Assembly (NCBI RefSeq): GCF_900465055.1
Contig: NZ_LS483250.1
Location: 4,216,001 to 4,280,000 of the forward strand
DNA: 64,000 nt
Origin: Moritella yayanosii
GTDB lineage: Bacteria > Pseudomonadota > Gammaproteobacteria > Enterobacterales > Moritellaceae
Direction: 5' to 3'
A model generated the notes under the pieces. That model saw nothing but the letters and a program-made list of their open reading frames with translations. It did not search any database and was not told where the DNA came from. Shown here piece after piece: positions 56,810-64,000 of this stretch (its first letter is position 1; each line of letters starts with the position of its first letter). The position numbers and the translations under genes are program-made.

Positions 56810-57556
56810 ATGGCAGAACAAGATTATATGATCAGCATGAAAGGCGTTAACAAATGGTATGGCGATTTTCACGTACTTAAAGACATTAATTTAAATATTA
56901 AAAAAGGTGAAAAAGTGGTTATCTGTGGCCCATCAGGGTCGGGTAAGTCAACCACTATTCGTTGTTTAAACCATCTTGAAAAGTTTCAAGAAGGTACGGT
57001 CAGTATTAACGGCACTGACCTGATTGATGATGTAAAAGTGGTACGTCATATCCGCTCGCAAGTAGGGATGGTATTCCAACATTTTAATTTATTCCCGCAT
57101 CTTACTGTATTGGAGAACTTGTTATTAGCGCCAATATGGGTACATAAGAAACCACGTCATGAGGCAATTAAAACCGCGATGGAATATCTAGAGCGGGTGA
57201 AAATTGCCGATCAAGCGCATAAGTTCCCTAATCAGCTTTCTGGTGGTCAGCAGCAACGTGTAGCGATTGCCCGTTGTTTATGTATCAATCCTGAGATCAT
57301 GTTGTTTGATGAACCGACTTCAGCACTGGATCCAGAAATGGTATCAGAAGTGTTAGACGTAATGGTTGAACTGGCAGATGAAGGTATTACCATGATTTGT
57401 GTAACCCACGAAATGGGCTTTGCTAAGAAAGTTGCTGATCGTGTTATCTTTATGGATGCAGGTCAAATTATTGAAGAAAATGAACCGCATGAGTTCTTTG
57501 ATAATCCGCAATCAGATCGTCTAAAAATGTTTTTAGATCAGATCTTATCGCACTAA
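56810..57556 (+). CDS. aapP: AapP-type amino acid ABC transporter ATPase
   Basis: 248 residues. Walker [14 protein letters not shown]-loop [10 protein letters not shown], signature [15 protein letters not shown], Walker [16 protein letters not shown]-loop VTHEMGFA. Polar amino acid transporter subfamily. Followed by a strong terminator. Confidence 0.95.
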   Translation: MAEQDYMISMKGVNKWYGDFHVLKDINLNIKKGEKVVICGPSGSGKSTTIRCLNHLEKFQEGTVSINGTDLIDDVKVVRHIRSQVGMVFQHFNLFPHLTVLENLLLAPIWVHKKPRHEAIKTAMEYLERVKIADQAHKFPNQLSGGQQQRVAIARCLCINPEIMLFDEPTSALDPEMVSEVLDVMVELADEGITMICVTHEMGFAKKVADRVIFMDAGQIIEENEPHEFFDNPQSDRLKMFLDQILSH

Positions 57557-57606
57557 GCTAGTCGCTACTACAACAGTACTTACTACTAACAGTATGTGCT
57601 AATAAG

Positions 57607-57657
57607 AAGCCTTACTCTGAATCCGTTGTTATAATGGGGTAGGGGTAAGGCTTTTTA
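57607..57657 (+). terminator. Terminator after aapJQMP
   Basis: AAGCCTTAC (57607-57615) / GTAAGGCTT (57645-57653), with further pairing inside, followed by TTTTATTT. Confidence 0.9.
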
Positions 57658-57674
57658 TTTACAAGGAGATGAAT

Positions 57675-58055
57675 ATGATTGAAATGATAGATATCGAGAT
57701 TGATAATGCCATTGCATTTCAAATGTCTGGAAAAATAACGAAAAACGATATGTCTTTGGTCCTTAATGCGGCAAAAGAAAAGATTGAACGTCACGGCAGT
57801 ATTGTGCTTCTCGAAAAAATTGATTCTTTTAAAGGCGTTGAACTCGCGGCATTGATTGAAGAGTTTAAATATCTTTTTGATGTGGGCATTGCCAATATAG
57901 ACAAAGTGGCTATATTAACGGATAAAAAGTGGATAGAAAATATTGTTAATATTGAAGACAAGATATTTAGAAATATTGATATGCGGTGCTTTACGCTAGA
58001 GCAACAGCCTCAAGCCATTGCGTTTCTTAAAAGCGCAGATCTCTCTTACTCGTAA
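57675..58055 (+). CDS. SpoIIAA-like (STAS/SEC14-type) protein
   Basis: 126 residues from ATG 57675; AAGGAG (57663-57668) is six bases ahead, whereas ATG 57669 touches it. The sequence (MIEMIDIEIDNAIAFQMSGKI, later FDVGIANIDKVAILTDKKWIENI) matches the PF11964 SpoIIAA-like family of small alpha/beta proteins found in stress or lipid-related contexts. No specific role known to me. Single-gene unit. Confidence 0.82.
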   Translation: MIEMIDIEIDNAIAFQMSGKITKNDMSLVLNAAKEKIERHGSIVLLEKIDSFKGVELAALIEEFKYLFDVGIANIDKVAILTDKKWIENIVNIEDKIFRNIDMRCFTLEQQPQAIAFLKSADLSYS

Positions 58056-58129
58056 TAAATAGTGTCGCTTTACAAAGATTACTGATAAATGATTTAATTT
58101 AATCTGATAGCGACTACATATTAGTTATA

Positions 58130-58939
58130 ATGCACATTATGGAAATTAAATCATACTCTAACCAATGGGCTGCTGAGATAACGGACTTGTTTTATCAATC
58201 CGTTCACGCCATAGATCCTTCCGTATATACACCAGAACAGAAAGAAGCTTGGGCACCAACACCGCCTGATTATGCAGCGTGGTCTAAGCGATTAGATGAA
58301 AAAAGACCGTTGGTGGCAATAATAAATGGTCAGGTCGCTGGTTTTATCGAACTGGATACCGATGGTCATATTGATTGTACTTACACACACCCAAACTTTC
58401 AGGGAATGGGGGTCGCGTCTGCACTTTATGAGCACTTACTTACGGAAGCAAGACTCAACAATATCGAACGTTTATATGTTGAAGCATCATTTATTGCTAA
58501 GCCGTTCTTCAAGCATCGCGGATTCACGACGGTAAAGAAAAATACCGTGCAACGAAATAGTGTAATGTTAGTTAATTTCACAATGGAATTCGATATGACA
58601 ACTAGCTATCCCGATTTTGATCCTGATTATCGTGAGGATGCGCCAACTATTACAGATGTAGAAGCATGGACTGGTTATGCGGTTCTTGAATTCGGTGCAT
58701 CTTGGTGTGGGCACTGTCAGGCTGCGGAGCCCGTGGTTAAAGCTGTGCTGGTGGACCATTCTGAATTACCGCATATCAAAATAGCTGACGGTAAAGGTAA
58801 AATACTGGGGCGTCGGTTTCGAGTTAAACTTTGGCCAACGTTAATATTGTTAAAAGACGGGCAGGAGGTTGCGCGTATTGTCAGACCCTTGGTTGCAGAT
58901 GACGTGAAATCGTTCTTGAAGGTTATACATGAAAATTGA
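58130..58939 (+). CDS. GNAT acetyltransferase-thioredoxin fusion protein
   Basis: 269 residues with no stop between two complete domains. Residues 1-152: GNAT fold with acetyl-CoA loop FQGMGVASALYEHL and the YVEASFIAKPFFKHRGF end typical of YafP-like enzymes. Residues 156-269: thioredoxin family, active site Cys193-Gly-His-Cys196 (GASWCGHCQAAEP) and the cis-Pro segment LWPTLILLKDG. In most genomes these are separate proteins, as far as I know. ATG 58595 (residue 156) is preceded by GGAA at good spacing, so a separate thioredoxin may also be made. ATG 58139 is an alternative first start. Overlaps the next gene by 11 bases. Confidence 0.85.
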   Translation: MHIMEIKSYSNQWAAEITDLFYQSVHAIDPSVYTPEQKEAWAPTPPDYAAWSKRLDEKRPLVAIINGQVAGFIELDTDGHIDCTYTHPNFQGMGVASALYEHLLTEARLNNIERLYVEASFIAKPFFKHRGFTTVKKNTVQRNSVMLVNFTMEFDMTTSYPDFDPDYREDAPTITDVEAWTGYAVLEFGASWCGHCQAAEPVVKAVLVDHSELPHIKIADGKGKILGRRFRVKLWPTLILLKDGQEVARIVRPLVADDVKSFLKVIHEN

Positions 58940-59438
58940 ACTTGCCAACATGGAACACTTAAACGCTTTTAAATCCTATGTTGATGAATGTGTCGCTGAC
59001 GGTATCGTGCTTTATGAGTTTATCTTTAGTCATTATGAAGGTTACCTTAAAAAGCGCATTGCTTACGCACGTGGCGAACAATTACCGAAAGGCTGGCCGC
59101 CTATAACGACCTATTTCTGTATTGATAATGGCGTTATTCTTGGTTCAATACGAGTTAGGGAGGGGGGCAATGATTACATTGAAAATGTAATCGGCCATAT
59201 CGGATATGAAACGAGATCGTCTGCGAGAGGTAGAGGAGTCGCTAAGTTCATGTTGGCTTATATTCAAGATACGCTACTCACCGAAAGTGTTATTATCAGC
59301 TGCGACCCTACTAATATTGCGTCGCGTAAAGTCATTGAAAGTTGTGGGGTTGAGTTTATTAACGAATATTATTATGAATCAGAAGATCTACAAGTACGCC
59401 GATATCAATTACATTCTGCAGCGGTTAAGTTATCTTAA
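58929..59438 (+). CDS. GNAT family N-acetyltransferase
   Basis: 169 residues; GNAT fold with acetyl-CoA loop RSSARGRGVAKFMLAYI and the C-terminal CDPTNIASRKVIESCGVEFINEYY. Resembles the uncharacterised acetyltransferases of the YkwB/YedL sort; substrate unknown. Start overlaps the fusion gene by 11 bases, suggesting one operon. Confidence 0.88.
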   Translation: MKIELANMEHLNAFKSYVDECVADGIVLYEFIFSHYEGYLKKRIAYARGEQLPKGWPPITTYFCIDNGVILGSIRVREGGNDYIENVIGHIGYETRSSARGRGVAKFMLAYIQDTLLTESVIISCDPTNIASRKVIESCGVEFINEYYYESEDLQVRRYQLHSAAVKLS

Positions 59439-59720
59439 TTGCTGCAATAGATCACCGCGAGTATTAAAAATTAAACTGTAAACCAACTCCGCACAGTATT
59501 CGATTTCAGACTCATCACCGATATCAATGTAAGCAGCATCGACAATAAATTCAAGTTGATGGCTAAAATGCATTGTTAGCACAATAGCGGCATTAAAGCC
59601 TATTTCGTTATCAAAATTATCGTTGGCAATGCTTGTTGAACCTGATTTAATTTCGACTTTTTTACCGAATGCATAGATTGCCCCATTTTCAACAGTCAGA
59701 TCCAATTTGGGATGAAGCAC
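59430..59720 (-). CDS. Hypothetical protein, possible C-terminal fragment
   Basis: 96 codons from GTG. The frame has protein-like composition with alternating hydrophobic residues (GFNAAIVLTMHFSHQLEFIV) that could be beta-strands. No clear ribosome binding site, and the sequence reads as if it had lost its N-terminus. Its 3' end overlaps the converging GNAT gene by nine bases. Family not recognised. Confidence 0.4.
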   Translation of the reverse strand: MLHPKLDLTVENGAIYAFGKKVEIKSGSTSIANDNFDNEIGFNAAIVLTMHFSHQLEFIVDAAYIDIGDESEIEYCAELVYSLIFNTRGDLLQQLR

Positions 59721-59934
59721 TAAGCGTGCTGGTATTTAGCACATTTTACATTTCTTGTTAAATGAGCTAAATAGTGGTGAGTACATTTTATTTATGGCGA
59801 TACAGATAAGCAGTATAGCTATAATTAGTCGGGTTAAAGTATGAATAAATAAGGAGTTTTTGATTGTTGCAATTTAGTTAAATGTTGATACTCTGGATGA
59901 ATGATTATTTAAAATAAAGACGTATGATGTGCTG

Positions 59935-59967
59935 TATACCCAAGCATCTTGAAGTAGCTTGGGTATA
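59935..59967. repeat. Palindromic intergenic repeat (CCCAAGC type)
   Basis: TATACCCAAGC (59935-59945) / GCTTGGGTATA (59957-59967), 11-bp perfect stem, 11-nt loop. Similar hairpins with this CCCAAGC...CTTCAAGATGC theme are scattered in Vibrio-related genomes (recollection). It lies 42 bases before the next gene. Confidence 0.7.
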
Positions 59968-60009
59968 TTAGTCGTTGTACTCTGTAGATTCATATTGAAA
60001 AGGGATTTT

Positions 60010-60459
60010 ATGCATATCAAAAAAGCTTCATTGGAAGAATTAAACGATCTCGTTAGTTTATTTGATCAATATATGGTGTTTTATAAGCAACCATCAGCGC
60101 CACAAAAGTACCGTCCGTATTTAGGTGAGCGTTTGATGAATAACGATGCGACCGTGTTTATTGCTTATAACAAAGCGGGTGAGGCAATGGGTTTTGTGCT
60201 GAACTATCATTCGTTTTCATCGGTATCCTTGGGCAAAATTATGGTCTTGAACGATTTGTTTATTGCACCAGCATACCGCAGGCAAGGCCTGGCTAATGAG
60301 CTAATTCATCGGGTAGTTCGAGAAGCGAAAAACACAGGTGCTATTCGCGTTGACTTAAATACCGCACAAGATAATTTCTCAGCGCAAGCACTGTACGAAA
60401 AACTCGGGTTTGTAAAAGATACTGAATATTTCAGTTATCGTTTAGCGGTGAGTGCTTAA
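60010..60459 (+). CDS. GNAT family N-acetyltransferase
   Basis: 149 residues from ATG 60010 (AAGGG upstream), giving the usual GNAT beginning MHIKKASLEELNDLVSLFDQY. Acetyl-CoA loop YRRQGLANELIHRVV and C-terminal NFSAQALYEKLGFVKD. Substrate unknown. Its stop codon overlaps the stop of the decayed DUF962 gene on the other strand. Confidence 0.9.
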   Translation: MHIKKASLEELNDLVSLFDQYMVFYKQPSAPQKYRPYLGERLMNNDATVFIAYNKAGEAMGFVLNYHSFSSVSLGKIMVLNDLFIAPAYRRQGLANELIHRVVREAKNTGAIRVDLNTAQDNFSAQALYEKLGFVKDTEYFSYRLAVSA

Positions 60460-60640
60460 TAACGAATACCAATACGTTGATAGATAAAGCCAAGTAACCA
60501 AGCTGGGCCAACTAATAAGAACTGCAGATCCTCGAAGAACGAGGGTTTCGCCCCTTCAATTTATTGGTTTTGTTTTGGTGGCTGACCCCATATTCATCAA
60601 ACCATTGTTGTGCTGTTCTCGATTGACGTGACTTTATTGA
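60456..60640 (-). pseudogene. DUF962 (Mpo1-like) gene with central deletion
   Basis: On the minus strand, about 60553-60636 encodes SRTAQQWFDEYGVSHQNKTNK, the N-terminus of DUF962/Mpo1-like proteins, without a start codon (ATA in the expected place). About 60456-60528 encodes LQFLLVGPAWLLGFIYQRIG plus IRY and a stop, the C-terminus, in a different frame. Most of the protein between is missing and replaced by ~25 bases with a small CCTCG/CGAGG hairpin. Intact relatives are membrane proteins related to fatty acid alpha-oxidation enzymes. Confidence 0.75.
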
Positions 60641-60644
60641 CAGT

Positions 60645-60684
60645 AAAATAATAAAGCCCAAGTGCAGGCGATACACTTGGGCTT
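60645..60684 (-). terminator. Terminator of the PLP enzyme/2OG oxygenase operon
   Basis: AAGCCCAAGTG (60654-60664) / CACTTGGGCTT (60674-60684), 11-bp stem, 9-nt loop; minus-strand flank TTATTATTTTA is U-rich. Confidence 0.85.
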
Positions 60685-60709
60685 AATGTTGATTTATTAC
60701 TAACTGTCG

Positions 60710-61948
60710 TTATTTAACGAGTACAGCCGATAGTACGTCAAATAATGCATCAATTTCGCTGGTGGTATTGTAGTGCATAAAGCCAATACGGATCACGCCA
60801 CCTTTGTCTAAGATACCTAATTGTTTGCATAAGCCAATTGCATAAAAATGACCGTTCCATACACACATATTATGTTGACCAAGCAGGCCTGATACATCTT
60901 CTGGTGATGCATGGTCGATGCGGATAGAGAAGGTCGGGGTACGCTCTGCTAATCGGTCCATATCATCGATGCCGTATAGCGTCACGTTGCTGTATTGCGC
61001 TAACTTGGCAAGGAAGTGTTGGCTTAGTTGTTGTTCATGGGTTTGATATAGCTCGAAGCTTTGCACCAGTCTTTCACGTAGCGGCAGTGCTTGATCACCA
61101 GCATGGGCAAGGTATTCAACCGCAGCGCTAAATCCAGCTAAGGCTTCAAAACTTTGGGTACCGGTTTCAAAGCGACCTGGCCCTTGATTTGTTGCTGGCT
61201 CGACTTTGTAAGGTGATAGAGTATGTAACCATTGTGGCGCTACATAAGCGATGCCTACGTGAGGCCCAAAGAACTTATAAGCTGAACAAGCTAAGAAGTC
61301 ACAACCTAATGCTTGCACATCAACAAGCTTATGTGGCGCGTAATGTACCGCATCGATATAGACTTTGGCACCGACGGCATGTGCTGCTGCAATGATCGGT
61401 TTTACGTCTACCAATGAACCAGTGGTGTTCGATGCAAAGGTTAAAGCCACTAATTTAGTTTTATTGGAGATTAACGAGATTAAATGTTCGCTATCTAGCG
61501 TGCAGTCTGCTTCATTAACACGGGCTTGGTGTACTACAGCGCCTTTGTCATCCGCAGCTTGCTGCCAAGTTGATACGTTAGAGTAATGATCGAGTGAGGT
61601 CACAATCACTTCGTCACCCGCTTGCCAATCACGGCTTATCGCACGGCTTAACTGGAACGTCAGTGACGTCATGTTAGCACCAAACACGATATTATCTGGT
61701 GATTCGGTATTTAGTAATGCTTGACCGCTCAAACGAGCATTACGCATCACATCAACGGTCTTTTCACTTGAGAAAAAACGGCCGCCAAGATTCGAGTTAT
61801 ATTTACCTAAATAAGCTGTCATTGCATCAAGCACAGACTGTGGAACTTGTGAGCCACCAGGACCGTCAAAAAAATACACGGGCTCGCCATTTACTTGCTG
61901 TTGTAAGGCTGGGAAAGCTTGGCGGATTGACTCAATACATAAGTTCAT
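60710..61948 (-). CDS. Class V PLP enzyme, cysteine desulfurase-like (VC1184 type)
   Basis: 412 residues, fold type I aminotransferase class V. PLP-binding Lys225 in CSAYKFFGPHVG, Asp199/His202 in YIDAVHYAPH, and YFFDGPGGSQVP near the start. The region where true SufS/CsdA enzymes carry the catalytic Cys (RxGxHC) instead reads MCVWNGHFYAIGL, as in the VC1184 subfamily (TIGR01976), so desulfurase activity is doubtful; a lyase, epimerase or transaminase role is as likely. AAGGAAC precedes the start. Downstream partner of the 2OG oxygenase gene (53-base gap). Confidence 0.85.
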   Translation of the reverse strand: MNLCIESIRQAFPALQQQVNGEPVYFFDGPGGSQVPQSVLDAMTAYLGKYNSNLGGRFFSSEKTVDVMRNARLSGQALLNTESPDNIVFGANMTSLTFQLSRAISRDWQAGDEVIVTSLDHYSNVSTWQQAADDKGAVVHQARVNEADCTLDSEHLISLISNKTKLVALTFASNTTGSLVDVKPIIAAAHAVGAKVYIDAVHYAPHKLVDVQALGCDFLACSAYKFFGPHVGIAYVAPQWLHTLSPYKVEPATNQGPGRFETGTQSFEALAGFSAAVEYLAHAGDQALPLRERLVQSFELYQTHEQQLSQHFLAKLAQYSNVTLYGIDDMDRLAERTPTFSIRIDHASPEDVSGLLGQHNMCVWNGHFYAIGLCKQLGILDKGGVIRIGFMHYNTTSEIDALFDVLSAVLVK

Positions 61949-62001
61949 AGGTTGTTCCTTTAATAATTTTTTTGCTAATGCAATGTTTACGTTTGCGTGG
62001 G

Positions 62002-62634
62002 TTACGCAGTGAATACGAATACGTCTCGTAGACCGCTTTTATCTTGTAGCGCTGGTAGTGTTTCTGTCACGTAGTGGAAATAACGACGATCGTTAAAAAT
62101 GATAAATTGGTTTTCTTCAAGCGTGGTACTCATGTGCGGGTGCTGATCAACGGGTGACGAGAAGATCTGGGTAAATGCACCAGCAATGTTGTCTCTTTTT
62201 ACACAGAAGATACCAACAAAATCAAAACCGTCTTGATGGATGCCTTCGGGTGCTGGCGAGCCTGACTTATCTTGTGAACACACCACACGGATCTGGTGAA
62301 CGCCAATCGGCTGTTTGCTGGTATCGACGTTAGTACGTTCAAGAAACGCCTTTAATAAATTTTGAAAGTCAGGATGCTGGTCCAATAACGGTGAGATGTC
62401 TTCGAACTTACGCTCAACATTACCGATAAGGCGGTTTACATCAGATGACTGCATGAAGGTACTGGTCCCCAACTTTTCAAATTTATCATTGGTTTTTTGA
62501 TACTGTGAAAATGCGCGGAATCGACAGTTGCTTTCAAGGTAAGGATCCACCCCTAAATCATTAAAGAAATTACCTAAATTTTGAGCGTAACTTGAGGGTG
62601 CTTGAAATGCTTCAATAAGAAATGATCCGTTCAT
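62002..62634 (-). CDS. PF10014-type Fe(II)/2-oxoglutarate dioxygenase
   Basis: 210 residues. Iron ligands His133-x-Asp135 (PEGIHQDGFDFVG) and distal His187 (DRRYFHYVTE), 2-oxoglutarate-binding Arg203 (GLRDVF). CRFRAFSQY and GVHQIRVV correspond to segments of Bacillus L-isoleucine 4-hydroxylase (IDO), the best-known member. Likely a free L-amino-acid hydroxylase in the cytoplasm; substrate unknown. First gene of a two-gene operon with the VC1184-type PLP enzyme. Confidence 0.85.
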   Translation of the reverse strand: MNGSFLIEAFQAPSSYAQNLGNFFNDLGVDPYLESNCRFRAFSQYQKTNDKFEKLGTSTFMQSSDVNRLIGNVERKFEDISPLLDQHPDFQNLLKAFLERTNVDTSKQPIGVHQIRVVCSQDKSGSPAPEGIHQDGFDFVGIFCVKRDNIAGAFTQIFSSPVDQHPHMSTTLEENQFIIFNDRRYFHYVTETLPALQDKSGLRDVFVFTA

Positions 62635-62868
62635 GATGTAAATCCTTGGTTAATCAAATGTAGATGAGATGATTATCCGTGTATCGAGATAAGTTACAAG
62701 ATGGTAGGGCAATTTCAACCGTTTATTTTATTAACGACTGGTTTACAGTTTCGTGTTGAAATTAAAGCAAAGTTTTTTGGTTCTGATTTGAACTTATATG
62801 TCGAAATATACAGTTTTACGATATCTGATTTTTTGATATGAAAAATGTTAATGATAACTGGCGCACAA
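62635..62868 (-). promoter_or_regulatory. Upstream region of the 2OG oxygenase operon
   Basis: About 230 AT-rich bases between the oxygenase ATG and the purB terminator. The promoter must lie here; I see no convincing -35/-10 pair or named operator. Confidence 0.4.
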
Positions 62869-62933
62869 AAAAGCCCAAGCAACCTTTACCTATATTTAAT
62901 TAAAAGTAGTTTAAAGTAGTTAAACTTGGGCTT
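62865..62933 (-). terminator. Terminator of purB
   Basis: AAAGCCCAAG (62869-62878) / CTTGGGCTTT (62924-62933), 10-bp stem with a 45-nt loop; minus-strand continuation is UUUUUUG. Located 85 bases after the purB stop. Confidence 0.75.
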
Positions 62934-63017
62934 TCACTCATTTATGACGCGCATTGATAAAATGATTGAATCAATTTATAGTTTAGCGATTATTACTGGG
63001 TCATTATTACCGAGTAA

Positions 63018-64000
<983 letters not shown>

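Overview
The window is chromosomal DNA of an AT-rich marine gammaproteobacterium. Gene order (polar flagellar flr/fli/flh block, then che, then ccm) is that of Vibrionales/Alteromonadales. Combined with the cold-shock/RNA-helicase genes and general protein character, a Moritella-like organism is my best guess; this is an inference from recognised protein families and gene order, not from a search.

Layout: (1) 1-1518: end of secD and all of secF, probably the second SecDF paralog. (2) 1801-31462: almost 30 kb of polar flagellum and chemotaxis genes on the + strand: flrABC regulators; fliEFGHIJ; fliKLMNOPQR-flhB; flhA-flhF-flhG-fliA; cheYZAB; the ParC/ParP array-positioning pair; cheW; a DUF2802 gene. 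Sigma-54 -24/-12 elements are readable in front of flrB, fliE, fliK and flhA, which fits the FlrA/FlrC hierarchy. (3) 31566-38670: complete cytochrome c maturation operon ccmABCDEFGHI. (4) 38835-46597: translation and RNA genes: roxA (ribosomal oxygenase), a stand-alone EF-G2 type fusA, a DUF3087 membrane protein, rhlE, a cold-shock protein gene with a long leader, and dbpA. (5) 46695-50911: glpABC, anaerobic glycerol-3-phosphate dehydrogenase, with an FNR-like box and two GlpR-like operators upstream.

(6) 51207-63017 is the accessory part: a solitary type IV prepilin-like gene; a scar in which a LysR gene and a divergent SDR gene have both lost their 5' ends; a general L-amino-acid ABC transporter (aapJQMP); an SpoIIAA-like protein; an in-frame GNAT-thioredoxin fusion; two more GNAT acetyltransferases; a decayed DUF962/Mpo1-like gene; and a two-gene unit pairing a PF10014 Fe(II)/2-oxoglutarate amino-acid-hydroxylase-type enzyme with a VC1184-type class V PLP enzyme. 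(7) 63018-64000: 3' part of purB.

Most of the window is well-known biology. The most novel-looking items are the PF10014 + VC1184-type pair, the GNAT-thioredoxin fusion, the LysR/SDR deletion scar, the interrupted DUF962 gene, hexanucleotide repeats at flrA and in fliK, and the fliK promoter that shares sequence with a hairpin. I found no CRISPR array, tRNA, rRNA, intact insertion sequence or prophage.
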